A stretch of DNA of 64,000 bases, from assembly GCA_902779395.1 (NCBI GenBank), contig CACZBK010000003.1, positions 1-64,000 on the forward strand, given 5' to 3'. Shown here in pieces: positions 51,842 to 61,192 of this stretch. The stretch is from an uncultured Lachnospiraceae bacterium (GTDB taxonomy: Bacteria > Bacillota > Clostridia > Lachnospirales > Lachnospiraceae). The position numbers and the translations under genes are program-made. Each line of letters begins with the position of its first letter. The first letter of the stretch is position 1. The notes under the pieces are model-generated. The model did no database searches and was not told where the DNA came from. It saw nothing but the letters and a program-made list of their open reading frames with translations.

Positions 51842-52642
51842 ATGAGGATAGAAGCCAGACAGTTATGCAAGAAATTCACGCGCCTTGTGAATGATAAGGA
51901 TAAAAAAAGCCGTAAGGAAGAATTCTTTGCGGTGGATCATGTGGATATAGATGCATGCGAAGGTGAGATACTGGGAGTTTTAGGACCTAACGGAGCCGGT
52001 AAGACTACGCTGCTCAGAATGCTTGGAAATCTTCTGGAGCCGGGAGAAGGCTTTGTACATATCATAGATGATCAGGGTGAAAGGATCACCGATCCTATAC
52101 GGATAAAGAGCTGTATAGGTTACCTTTCCGGAAATACCAGACTATACGGAAGACTTTCAGCCAGGGAACTGATGCACACTATAGGCGAGATCTACGGTAT
52201 GGACGATAAGAGCCGTGAGGCGCGTATCGATCAGATAGTAGAAGTTTTAAAAATGCAGGATTTTGTAGACAATCGTATAGAACGTCTTTCTACCGGACAG
52301 ACGCAGAGGGCAAATATAGCCAGGTGCCTGGTTCATTCTCCCGGTATATATATCTTTGACGAGCCTACACTGGGGCTTGATATCCTGAGCAGCGAATCAA
52401 TAGTGAATTTTATGAAGAGTGAAAAGAATGAAGGCAGGACTGTTCTTTATTCTACTCATTACATGGAGGAAGCACAGTATCTGTGTGACCGCGTGATAAT
52501 GATGTATAAAGGACGCATAATAGCGAATGCGTCACCGGGGGAGCTTATGGAGCGGACCGGTACGGATAACCTGCGAGAGACTTTCAGGTCCATTATCGAT
52601 TCGGACGAGATAAAAGAAGCGGAGGAGGATGGAAATGCGTAA
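51842..52642 (+). CDS. natA: ABC transporter ATP-binding protein (NatA-type)
   Basis: The 266-residue ATPase has Walker A GPNGAGKTTLLRML (about 47-60), the signature ERLSTGQTQRANIARCL with Thr in place of the usual Gly (LSTGQ), Walker B IYIFDEPTLGLD and switch His in YSTHYMEEA. LSTGQ is common in NatA-type sodium exporters. It overlaps the next gene by eight bases. Sodium/drug export is inferred from family and the partner gene. Confidence 0.88.
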   Translation: MRIEARQLCKKFTRLVNDKDKKSRKEEFFAVDHVDIDACEGEILGVLGPNGAGKTTLLRMLGNLLEPGEGFVHIIDDQGERITDPIRIKSCIGYLSGNTRLYGRLSARELMHTIGEIYGMDDKSREARIDQIVEVLKMQDFVDNRIERLSTGQTQRANIARCLVHSPGIYIFDEPTLGLDILSSESIVNFMKSEKNEGRTVLYSTHYMEEAQYLCDRVIMMYKGRIIANASPGELMERTGTDNLRETFRSIIDSDEIKEAEEDGNA

Positions 52643-54659
52643 GAAAGTCATCTTTTCGCTGTATAAAAAGGAGATGCTGGATATCCTCAGGGATAAAAAG
52701 ACCATTCTTATGATGATCGTGATCCCGCTGATACTCTATCCGCTGATATTTGCCGGATCCTTATTTCTGGCTTCATCAATGCTTAAAGCTTCTACAAGTA
52801 AATCTTATATGATAGGTTTTGAAAATCTTGCGGATGAACAGGCAATGGTTGATGCTTTTGAACATTATAAGGATGATCATGACTATAGTTTTGTCTATTA
52901 CAGACCAAAGTCCGGAAAAGAGGATGATGAAGACCAATTAAAAAAAGGTAATATAGATGCGTATCTTATAGAAAGTATTTCTGATAACAGACCGTACTAT
53001 GAGATCGCTTATATGGCCTCGGAGAATGATTCCCAGACTGCAGCCGGAATGATAAAGGATATTCTGCAGGATATACAAAAGGATACTACTGAGGAAAAGA
53101 TCAAAGCTCTGGGACTTGATCCCGCAGGGATATTAAAGCCTATAGATTTCGCATACAGAGATTTTTCATCAAAAGAAGAGAATGCAGGTTATTTAGTGGG
53201 AATGATAGTTCCCTTTCTGCTCATCACCAGTATTCTGATGGGAGCCCTTTACCCGGCGATAGATGCTACGGCGGGGGAGAAGGAACGCGGCACACTTGAA
53301 ACCCTTCTGACCCTGCCTGTCAAAAATCTGGAACTGATAGTGGCGAAGTTTCTGGCCACCTCCACGGTTGCAGTGGGTGCGGCATTTTTGAATCTGATAT
53401 CCATGGCACTCATGGGATTATATATGATCAACGCCGGAAATATGGGTTCATCTTCATCACTGGATCTTGCCTCATTTTTACCTGCTGTAATAGTTACACT
53501 TTTCTGTGTATTTACTTTTGCGATGTTTGCTTCGGCAGTGTGCCTATCGGCATGTATATTTGCACGCAGCTTTAAGGAGGCTCAGAATTTTACCACGCCT
53601 GTTATGCTGGTATTTATGGTCGGTGGAATGGCCGGTATGCTTCCGCAGCTTACGCTCAATTCTGTTACGGCTATGATACCCGTTGTTAATATAGCTATGC
53701 TGATAACCGAGATATTCAAATTCCATTTTGAACTTTCTCAGATAGCGGTAGTTCTTTTATCCAATCTGGCGTATACCGCAGTGGCTGTTGTAATAATGGG
53801 CAGACTGTTTTCATCTGAAAATATTCTTTTTGGAGATGCTGCGGTTAGCTTAAGATTGCTGGAGAACCGGAGTCATATGAAAGATAAGCAGATACCGGGG
53901 ATGGGTGATCTGGTACTGGTATTTGCATTGCTTATAATAATAGTCCTGTTTGGCGGCCTGCTGGTGCTGCGTCTGGGGCTGTGGGGACTGGTAGCGGAAC
54001 AGTTCCTGATCTTTTTCGTCACTGCATTTTATGCATGGTATATCAAAACAGATACCGTAGTGGTATTTCATCTTCATAAGCCGCGCATCACAGCTGTTTT
54101 CGCGGGAATACTCGCGTGGGCGGGGATGTATCTGCTTGTACAGCTCCTGGCTAATGTTATCGTAGGGCTGTTTCCGGATCTTTCTCAGGAGAATGCGCAG
54201 ATGCTCACATCGTTATGGGAGGATTCTCCCATATGGCTTATGGTATTATCCAGCGCGCTGATGCCGGCTGTATGTGAGGAGTTTGCTTTCAGAGGATTCA
54301 TGCTTGGAAGCTTTGAATTTAAGTTTAAACCTGCAGTGGCGGTCGTCCTGACGGGATTGTTCTTTGCTGCATTTCACATGAGTCTTTTGCAGTTTTTGAC
54401 CATAGCTCCTCTGGGTATACTCCTGTCTTATATAGTATGGAAGGAGAGGAGCATATTTATAACCATGCTCCTGCATTTTCTTAACAACCTTACGTCTATA
54501 CTGCTTGAAGAATATCAGGAGGAACTCACCGCTAAGCTTCCATTTCTGGCCGGTGAGTTTAATGCAAAAGGAGCGGCAGTATTGTTTATCGCTGGCGCCG
54601 TACTTCTGGCGGCAGGATTATTGCTGTTGCACACACCGAAGCATTCACATAATAAATAA
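52635..54659 (+). CDS. natB: NatB-type ABC permease fused to a CPBP protease domain
   Basis: I use ATG 52635, six bases after GGAGGAGG; ATG 52629 is inside it. The 674-residue protein has an N-terminal helix, an extracytoplasmic domain (about 45-180) and an ABC-2 permease block (about 185-400, GMIVPFLLITSILMGALYPA, AGEKERGTLETLLTLPVK). An extra membrane block from about 425 ends in a CPBP (Abi/Rce1-like) domain with PAVCEEFAFRG (EExxxR) and FAAFHMSLLQ (FxxxH). NatB proteins with a CPBP tail exist in Firmicutes. The motifs for a glutamic intramembrane protease look complete. What it cuts is unknown. Confidence 0.9.
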   Translation: MRKKVIFSLYKKEMLDILRDKKTILMMIVIPLILYPLIFAGSLFLASSMLKASTSKSYMIGFENLADEQAMVDAFEHYKDDHDYSFVYYRPKSGKEDDEDQLKKGNIDAYLIESISDNRPYYEIAYMASENDSQTAAGMIKDILQDIQKDTTEEKIKALGLDPAGILKPIDFAYRDFSSKEENAGYLVGMIVPFLLITSILMGALYPAIDATAGEKERGTLETLLTLPVKNLELIVAKFLATSTVAVGAAFLNLISMALMGLYMINAGNMGSSSSLDLASFLPAVIVTLFCVFTFAMFASAVCLSACIFARSFKEAQNFTTPVMLVFMVGGMAGMLPQLTLNSVTAMIPVVNIAMLITEIFKFHFELSQIAVVLLSNLAYTAVAVVIMGRLFSSENILFGDAAVSLRLLENRSHMKDKQIPGMGDLVLVFALLIIIVLFGGLLVLRLGLWGLVAEQFLIFFVTAFYAWYIKTDTVVVFHLHKPRITAVFAGILAWAGMYLLVQLLANVIVGLFPDLSQENAQMLTSLWEDSPIWLMVLSSALMPAVCEEFAFRGFMLGSFEFKFKPAVAVVLTGLFFAAFHMSLLQFLTIAPLGILLSYIVWKERSIFITMLLHFLNNLTSILLEEYQEELTAKLPFLAGEFNAKGAAVLFIAGAVLLAAGLLLLHTPKHSHNK

Positions 54660-54684
54660 TATAAATTAACGGAGGAATACATCT

Positions 54685-57018
54685 ATGCTTGATTGTATCT
54701 CATATGAAGAAAAACGCCTTGTGAGTACGGAAAGGATCGGGGATGAGCTTAAGATCAAACTGAAAAAGGGTATTCAGAAGATAGTTCCGATAGATGAGGG
54801 GAGTGTAAGAGTGCTGTATTCATACAGGGATTTTTCGGATGATGCCGATAAGCCCTGCATCACAAAGCTTCCTTCATATTCCGGCTGGAGTTATACCGAG
54901 GATGATACATATGTTTTTTTGGATCTTCCGAAGCTTAAGATAAGGATCGATAAAGAAAGTAACAGTTTTTGTTATTTTGATCAGAACGGACAGATCCTTT
55001 TAAAGGAAAGAGATAAGCGGAGCAAGGAGCTGAAGGAGATACCTGTATTTTCCCTCACGGAGGAAGATGCGCAGAAGGAATATGTGGATACTGCGGATGG
55101 GCGTAAGGAAGTGATAAAGGACGCCGGCAGGATACAGACTGGCAGCGCATATCAGACAAGACTTAATTTTGAATTTGATGAGGATGAAGCAGTGTATGGC
55201 TTGGGCCAGCATGAGGAAGGATATCATTCCGTAAGAGGAAAATGCATATATCTTAATCAGGCAAACCGGACCATCGCAATCCCTTTCTTCGTTTCGGTAA
55301 AGGGCTATGGCATGTTTTTTAATACCTGCAGTCCTTCGATCTTTAATGACGGCTGTGAGGGGACGTATTTTTATACCGAAGCGGATAAGGAGATGGATTT
55401 CTTCTTTATAGGCGGCGGAAGTCCTGATGCGGTAGTCAGAGGCTTCAGGAAGATTACGGGCAAAGCACTAATGCTGCCTAAGTGGGCCTTCGGATATATT
55501 CAGTCTCAGGAGCGCTATGAAACACAACAGGAAATACTGGATGTGGCGGCCGGATACAGAAACAGGGGCATAGGACTTGACTGTATAGTACTTGACTGGA
55601 TCTCATGGCCTGACGGACAGTGGGGGCAGAAGTCTTTTGACGAAAAACGTTTTCCCGACCCGGATGCCATGACAAAGACTTTGCATGATGAGAATGTACA
55701 TTTCATGATCTCCATATGGCCCAATATGGCTGAAGATTGTGAAAATGTTAAAGCCTTTAAGGAAAGAAAACTTTTGCTGCCCAAGGTCAATATATATAAT
55801 GCGCTGGATAAAGAGGCAAGAGAGCTGTATTGGGAGCAGGTAAATGACGGTCTTTTCTGCCATGGCGTTGATGCATGGTGGTGTGATAACAGTGAGCCCA
55901 TCTGCCCTGAGTGGATGGAGGCTGTAAGGCCGGAGAATTCAAAGAATTATGAGCAGTATTGCAGGAGTGTGAGCGATCATATCCCGGCACCTTTAATGAA
56001 TGCTTTCGGTTTATATCATGCCATGGGGATATATGAGGGACAGCGAAAGACTGCACCGGATAAGCGTGTGGTCAATCTTACGAGGAGCGGATATCCCGGG
56101 CAGCAGCGTTTTGGAACGATCTTATGGTCAGGCGATATATCGGCATCCTGGGAAACTTTGAAAAAGCAGATCGCTGCCGGACTGAATTTCTGTGCCAGCG
56201 GCATGCCATACTGGACCATAGACATAGGAGCGTTTTTTGTCAAAAACGGTGTACAGTGGTACTGGGACGGTGATTATGATAAGGGGGCAGAAGATCCGGC
56301 ATATTGCGAACTGTTTACCAGATGGTATCAGTGGGGAGCTTTTCTGCCTGTATTCAGGGGCCATGGTACGGATGTGCGGCGGGAGCTTTGGAACTTTGAC
56401 AGAAAGGAGGCGCCTTTCTATGAAGCGCTGCTTTCGGCAAATAAAAGACGGTATGCGCTGATGCCTTACATTTACTCACTTGCCGGAGCAGTATATCATA
56501 AAGATGCGCTTATAATGCGACCGCTGGCATATGGTTTTACACATGATAAAAATACATATGACATATTTGACCAGTACCTCTTTGGGGATAATATGATGAT
56601 ATGTCCTGTTACTGAACCTATGTATTTCGGTAAAGATAAGAAAGAGGGAGAATTTACGCGGAAGGTGTATCTCCCTGCAGGCTGTGACTGGTATGATATG
56701 TATACCGATGAAAGATACAGCGGCGGAGTGTGGATAGATGCGGATGCAACGCTTGATAAGATACCGGTGTTTATAAAGGCAGGAGCAGTGATACCTATGA
56801 CGGAACCTGCCTTGAGTGTGGCGGAGCTTTCCGATGATATCACCATACATGTATACCCCGGTGCAGATGGAGTTTTCGGCCTGTATGATGATGCGGGAGA
56901 CGATTACGGATATGAGAACGGATCATATACCCTTAGGGAGCTGTGCTGGGATGATAAAGCAAAAGTTTTGAAGGAAAACGGAGCGGAGTGTACATATAAG
57001 ATAAGGCTTCATCAGTAA
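54685..57018 (+). CDS. GH31 family alpha-glycosidase (alpha-glucosidase or alpha-xylosidase)
   Basis: The 777-residue enzyme has an N-terminal beta domain, AVYGLGQHEEGYHSVRGK, then the TIM barrel with LPKWAFGYIQSQERYETQQE, IVLDWISWPDGQWG and the nucleophile region WWCDNSEP (Asp401). The acid/base LWSGDISASW (Asp484), GMPYWTIDIGAFF and WYQWGAFLPVFRGHG follow. A C-terminal beta domain follows. There is no signal peptide, so it acts inside the cell on imported oligosaccharides. The xylose-type importer upstream in the window suggests alpha-xylosidase activity, but alpha-glucosidase is equally possible. GGAGG lies before ATG 54685. Confidence 0.92.
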   Translation: MLDCISYEEKRLVSTERIGDELKIKLKKGIQKIVPIDEGSVRVLYSYRDFSDDADKPCITKLPSYSGWSYTEDDTYVFLDLPKLKIRIDKESNSFCYFDQNGQILLKERDKRSKELKEIPVFSLTEEDAQKEYVDTADGRKEVIKDAGRIQTGSAYQTRLNFEFDEDEAVYGLGQHEEGYHSVRGKCIYLNQANRTIAIPFFVSVKGYGMFFNTCSPSIFNDGCEGTYFYTEADKEMDFFFIGGGSPDAVVRGFRKITGKALMLPKWAFGYIQSQERYETQQEILDVAAGYRNRGIGLDCIVLDWISWPDGQWGQKSFDEKRFPDPDAMTKTLHDENVHFMISIWPNMAEDCENVKAFKERKLLLPKVNIYNALDKEARELYWEQVNDGLFCHGVDAWWCDNSEPICPEWMEAVRPENSKNYEQYCRSVSDHIPAPLMNAFGLYHAMGIYEGQRKTAPDKRVVNLTRSGYPGQQRFGTILWSGDISASWETLKKQIAAGLNFCASGMPYWTIDIGAFFVKNGVQWYWDGDYDKGAEDPAYCELFTRWYQWGAFLPVFRGHGTDVRRELWNFDRKEAPFYEALLSANKRRYALMPYIYSLAGAVYHKDALIMRPLAYGFTHDKNTYDIFDQYLFGDNMMICPVTEPMYFGKDKKEGEFTRKVYLPAGCDWYDMYTDERYSGGVWIDADATLDKIPVFIKAGAVIPMTEPALSVAELSDDITIHVYPGADGVFGLYDDAGDDYGYENGSYTLRELCWDDKAKVLKENGAECTYKIRLHQ

Positions 57019-57077
57019 ACGCTCATACTCAGATCGATATCTTGCAGATAAAGTATTAAAGGAGTGATCGGTACGGT

Positions 57078-57941
57078 ATGATAGAAGTATTAAACGAAAA
57101 AATGAATATGGAACTGCAGGCTAAACTGGACCGGCTCAAGGAATATATTGCCGGACTGGGATCTCTTGCGGTAGGGTTTTCGGGAGGGGTAGACTCTACT
57201 TTCCTTCTGAGTGTAGCCCATGAGGTTTTGGGTGACAGAGCTATAGCGGTTACCGAAGCTGACGCATCACTTCCGGTGCGCGAACTTGAGGAGACAAAAA
57301 GTTTTTGTGCAGAACGTGGTATACGTCAGATACTATGTGATGCGGATCATTTAAAAGATGAGGGATATAAAAAGAACGGCCCTGACAGATGTTATCATTG
57401 TAAGCGCAGGACTTTTGCGGAGATGATCAGGATCGCAAAGGAACAGGGGATAGAATATGTGGCCGAAGGCTCCAATACGGATGATCTGGGTGACTACAGA
57501 CCGGGACTGAAAGCGGTTGACGAGCTGAATGTAAAGAGCCCGCTTCGGGAAGCAGGACTATCAAAAGAAGATATACGTTCTCTTTCGAAAGCCATGGGAC
57601 TGCCTACCTGGAGCAAGCCGTCATATGCCTGCCTGGCATCGCGTTTTGTATATGGTGAAGAGATCACCGAAGAAAAACTCAGGATGATAGATCAGGCCGA
57701 ACAGTTTTTGATAGAACAGGGCTTTCTTGAGGAACGTGTACGTGTGCACGGTAATGTTGCCAGGATAGAGGTGCCGGCAAAAGATATCCCCCGCCTGGCG
57801 GCTGACGGTATACGTCAGGCTGTATATGAAAGATTTAAAGAGCTGGGATTTTTATTTGTAGCTCTGGATATGCACGGGTATCGCACGGGAAGCATGAATG
57901 CCACTATAAAGGGCTCAGAAGCAGGGAGTAATGGGAAATGA
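57078..57941 (+). CDS. larE: ATP-dependent sacrificial sulfur transferase LarE
   Basis: LarE gives the sulfur of its own cysteine to a pyridinium precursor when making the nickel-pincer cofactor of lactate racemase. The 287-residue PP-loop enzyme has AVGFSGGVDSTFLLS (about 33-47), CYHCKRRTF, YVAEGSNTDDLGDYRPG, SPLREAGLSKEDIR and KPSYACLASRF, whose Cys185 is the expected sacrificial residue. larA, larB and larC are not in the window, so a different nickel-pincer enzyme or a distant locus must use its product. It overlaps the acetyltransferase gene by four bases. Confidence 0.93.
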   Translation: MIEVLNEKMNMELQAKLDRLKEYIAGLGSLAVGFSGGVDSTFLLSVAHEVLGDRAIAVTEADASLPVRELEETKSFCAERGIRQILCDADHLKDEGYKKNGPDRCYHCKRRTFAEMIRIAKEQGIEYVAEGSNTDDLGDYRPGLKAVDELNVKSPLREAGLSKEDIRSLSKAMGLPTWSKPSYACLASRFVYGEEITEEKLRMIDQAEQFLIEQGFLEERVRVHGNVARIEVPAKDIPRLAADGIRQAVYERFKELGFLFVALDMHGYRTGSMNATIKGSEAGSNGK

Positions 57942-58483
57942 GCAGATTTGTTATCAGAGAGGCGCAGCCGGATGATGCTGTAAGACTGCTGGAGATATAT
58001 TCTTATTATGTTTCGGATACGGCAGTATCCTTTGAATATGAAGTTCCCACAGTGGAGGATTTTAAAGAAAGGATAATCAAGATATCTGCGCAGTATCCGT
58101 ATATTGTCTGTGAGAAAGAAAATATGATAATGGGATATGCCTATGCGAGCGCATACGGGACCCGCAAAGCGTATTCCTGGACTGCTATGACTTCGATATA
58201 TATTGATAAGGATTTCCGAAGACAGGGCGTGGGAGCCATGCTTTATAAAGAACTCGAAAAAAGAGCAGAAGATCAGGGCATCGTTAATCTCCTTGCAGGG
58301 ATCGCGTTTTGTGAAAATGAAGATAAATATCTTACACATGACAGTGTGAACTTTCATTTGAAAGAAGGATATGAGGAAGTGGCACATATGAAAACTGTCG
58401 GAAAGAAATTCGACAGATGGTATGATCTTTTGTGGATGCAGAAGAAACTGGGTGATCCCGTGGCAGCATCTGTGATACAGTGA
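57938..58483 (+). CDS. GNAT-family N-acetyltransferase (phosphinothricin acetyltransferase-like)
   Basis: The 181-residue protein has the MddA/Pat layout: IREAQPDDAVRLLEIYSYYV, VSFEYEVPTVEDF, MGYAYASAYGTRKAYSWTAM, the acetyl-CoA loop FRRQGVGAMLYKEL, and a C-terminal HLKEGYEEVAHMKTVGKKFDRW. Typical substrates are methionine sulfoximine or related amino acids. It is translationally coupled to larE (ATGA), but a shared role is not obvious. Confidence 0.92.
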   Translation: MSRFVIREAQPDDAVRLLEIYSYYVSDTAVSFEYEVPTVEDFKERIIKISAQYPYIVCEKENMIMGYAYASAYGTRKAYSWTAMTSIYIDKDFRRQGVGAMLYKELEKRAEDQGIVNLLAGIAFCENEDKYLTHDSVNFHLKEGYEEVAHMKTVGKKFDRWYDLLWMQKKLGDPVAASVIQ

Positions 58484-58497
58484 GTTTTTATAGCTAA

Positions 58498-60441
58498 ATG
58501 GAAGAGCGATCATTAAGGAAACAATTTGCGGAATATGTGGAACGCATGAGAAAAGTGCGTCTTCTGTCCACTCCGTCCTTGGAAGATATCAGTGTAGCAG
58601 AGGATTACAGCAGTCTGCTGCGTTCAAATTTCAAGAAGATCGGAGATTATGCCGGAGAAAACCGCGTGATGCTGGATGAGGTCCTGTTTCCGCTTTTGAA
58701 TAAAAAAGCGTCACTTACTGCAGTGGAAACAGCAGAGCTTGATCAACTGAACCGAATGCTCGCGGATGGAGCAATGACTACAGAGATCGATATTCATCTG
58801 TCCGATATGATAAGTGACTTTCTTTCACTGGAAGAAGAAAAAAAGTTTGCTTTGAGAAATAAGGGCAGGAGCGGGATAGAGGAGCGCATACGATTGCTTG
58901 AGCATCGTGTGGATATTTTATATGCGCGTCTGTACTACTGCGGCAGGAGTAACCGGAATGAGTGGGAAAAGATACTGGAGGAATCCATTGCCAGCTATGA
59001 AGAGGCAGTTTCGTATCTGGACAAAAAGATATTCGCTTCATTAACAGCCGAAACACGCTTTACGCTCATTATGCTTGCAATTAACGGGACGTCTATGTAC
59101 AATACCAGACCAAATGCTGAGGGCAGCGTGAATATGGGTCTGGCAATGCAGCAGAAGAAGTGGCTGGACAGTATTCTGGATATTCTGGATGATCCTTTTT
59201 ACATTGATCTGCTGACTGAAGAAAACAGAAAAAAGGCAGTACTTTATATTCATTCGTATATCGCCGCGTTCGGACTGCTGAATGGGCTTTCGCAGCAGCT
59301 TTATAATGAAGCTCATGCATGTGCCATGAAGCTCGAAAGCGAATGGAAAGAATGTCATGATCTTAATGAACGGGAATTATTCCTGCTTTCAATTCGGGAA
59401 CTTCAGCTGTATACTTCTTTTTTCTCAGACAGTACTGAACTTGAAGATTGTCTGGAAAAAGCTATAGATATTTATGAGATGCGTGATGCTGCAGATTATT
59501 CATACAAAGGAGTAATACCGAATCTGAGCATAGCAAATGCGGTTTATTTTGTGCTTGCAGGATCCTGCAAAAAAAAATCATTCTTCTTAAACGAGCGAAA
59601 GGAAAAGCTACTGTATGACATTCCGCTTGATGTTGTCCGCTATTTACATAAGGCACCTAAAAGAGAGAATCTCGGAAAATATGTAAATGCTCTTTCTACG
59701 ATGCTTGAATGCTTTGTTGAACTGCCGGGAGGGATCAATATACAGGATCTCTGCATCCGTTCAATGGCTGCCCTGCATCCTCCGACATATATACATTCAA
59801 ATATGGTGGCTAAGATATGCGACTGTCTGTGCCGGCATATTTTTGTTTTTAAACCGGAGATCTTCTGCGGCTTCCCGGGGTGTGATACTGTTGAAAAAGT
59901 GCTGGATGCTGAAGACAGGATACTGGATTATGCATATAATGCTGCTCTTATGCATGATATCGGAAAACTCTATGTGATCGATACTATTGCCATGTATGGA
60001 AGGAGGCTTCTGGATTCGGAGTTTGAGCTTATTCAAAGTCATCCGGAAAAGGGCGCGGAACTTGCCCTGCGTTATGGATCGATGAGAGAATATGCGGATG
60101 TGATACAGGGGCATCATATATGGCATGATGGCAGCAAAGGCTATCCTGAAGATTTTGATACCTCAGGCAGTCCGTATAAAATGATAATAGATATTGTCAG
60201 TGTTGCGGATAGTCTGGATGCTGCAACGGATGGTGTGGGAAGGAGCTACCGGGCAGGAAAAACGCTGGATGATTTCAAAAAAGAATTAAGAGACAGCGCG
60301 GGCAGGCGATACGCAGCTTATATGCCGGAACTGTTCGAAGATCAGTCTACATATGATGAACTGGTACAGCTGCTTGAAAACGGCAGGAAGGAGCTGTATA
60401 AAGAAACGTATTATCTGTTAAAGGATCTGCTTGAAAAATAA
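58498..60441 (+). CDS. HD-GYP-domain protein with long helical N-terminus
   Basis: The 647-residue protein has no membrane helix or signal peptide. Residues 1-470 are alpha-helical (TPR-like in pattern, no clear repeat). The C-terminal HD-GYP domain has MHDIGKL (His486-Asp487), EFELIQSHPEKGAELAL, GHHIWHDGSKGYP (His539-His540, Gly548-Tyr549-Pro550) and DIVSVADSLDAATDG. These include the metal ligands and the GYP triad, so cyclic di-GMP hydrolysis is likely. It could oppose the cyclase at 36251. There is no clear ribosome binding site for ATG 58498, 14 bases after the upstream stop. Confidence 0.85.
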   Translation: MEERSLRKQFAEYVERMRKVRLLSTPSLEDISVAEDYSSLLRSNFKKIGDYAGENRVMLDEVLFPLLNKKASLTAVETAELDQLNRMLADGAMTTEIDIHLSDMISDFLSLEEEKKFALRNKGRSGIEERIRLLEHRVDILYARLYYCGRSNRNEWEKILEESIASYEEAVSYLDKKIFASLTAETRFTLIMLAINGTSMYNTRPNAEGSVNMGLAMQQKKWLDSILDILDDPFYIDLLTEENRKKAVLYIHSYIAAFGLLNGLSQQLYNEAHACAMKLESEWKECHDLNERELFLLSIRELQLYTSFFSDSTELEDCLEKAIDIYEMRDAADYSYKGVIPNLSIANAVYFVLAGSCKKKSFFLNERKEKLLYDIPLDVVRYLHKAPKRENLGKYVNALSTMLECFVELPGGINIQDLCIRSMAALHPPTYIHSNMVAKICDCLCRHIFVFKPEIFCGFPGCDTVEKVLDAEDRILDYAYNAALMHDIGKLYVIDTIAMYGRRLLDSEFELIQSHPEKGAELALRYGSMREYADVIQGHHIWHDGSKGYPEDFDTSGSPYKMIIDIVSVADSLDAATDGVGRSYRAGKTLDDFKKELRDSAGRRYAAYMPELFEDQSTYDELVQLLENGRKELYKETYYLLKDLLEK

Positions 60442-60522
60442 CGGGGGCAATAAAACGGACTTGTTATTTTGGACATGGGCTGCAGACCGGGGCAGGTGAT
60501 CGATAGTATATGGAGAAAGAGG

Positions 60523-61170
60523 ATGTCAGCAGAAAAAGAGAATTCAATAAAATACTGGAATGACATGCATGCTAAGCTTAACTACGAGAGAGATAATATA
60601 ACGGTCGATGACTGGCTGGAAAAGTTTGAGGATATCATAGTGGCGGCAAAACTGCCTGTTGCTGATCTGGGCTGCGGCAGCGGAAATGATTCGCTGTATC
60701 TTATAAATAAAGACAAAGAAGTGATAGCCTGCGACCGGTCTGAGAAAGCAATAGAGCTCATTAAGAAAAATTTTCCCGAGATAAAAGAAACAAAGTGCTT
60801 TGACATGCTAGACGGCATGCCTTTTGAAGATGAATCTTTCGAAGTGGTAATAGCCGATCTGTGCCTGCACTATTTTACGGAGAAGGATACGTTTGGGATC
60901 ATTGATGAGATAAAGCGTATACTGCTTCCGGGAGGACATCTGATACTTCGTGTAAATTCCATAAACGATGTTAATCATGGCGCCGGAAAGGGAACGGAGA
61001 TCGAGAAACATCTGTTTGAAACAGATGATAAGAGGCTAAAGAGATTTTTTGATGATGAGGATATCAGATATTTCTTTAAAGACTTTGAGATCGAGTATAT
61101 GAATGAAGAGATAATGAGCAGGTATAAACTGGAGAAAAGACTCTACAGGGTCTGTGTCAGGAAAGCATGA
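60523..61170 (+). CDS. class I SAM-dependent methyltransferase
   Basis: I use ATG 60523, which is preceded by GGAGAAAGAGG; a longer frame from TTG 60469 has no ribosome binding site. The 215-residue protein has motif I PVADLGCGSGNDSLYL (about 45-60), VIACDRSEKAIELI (motif II), MPFEDESFEVVIADLCLHYF and LLPGGHLILRVNSI. It resembles small methyltransferases of the UbiE/TehB-like type. The substrate cannot be told. Confidence 0.88.
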   Translation: MSAEKENSIKYWNDMHAKLNYERDNITVDDWLEKFEDIIVAAKLPVADLGCGSGNDSLYLINKDKEVIACDRSEKAIELIKKNFPEIKETKCFDMLDGMPFEDESFEVVIADLCLHYFTEKDTFGIIDEIKRILLPGGHLILRVNSINDVNHGAGKGTEIEKHLFETDDKRLKRFFDDEDIRYFFKDFEIEYMNEEIMSRYKLEKRLYRVCVRKA

Positions 61171-61192
61171 GGATCCGCTATAGGAGAGGATA

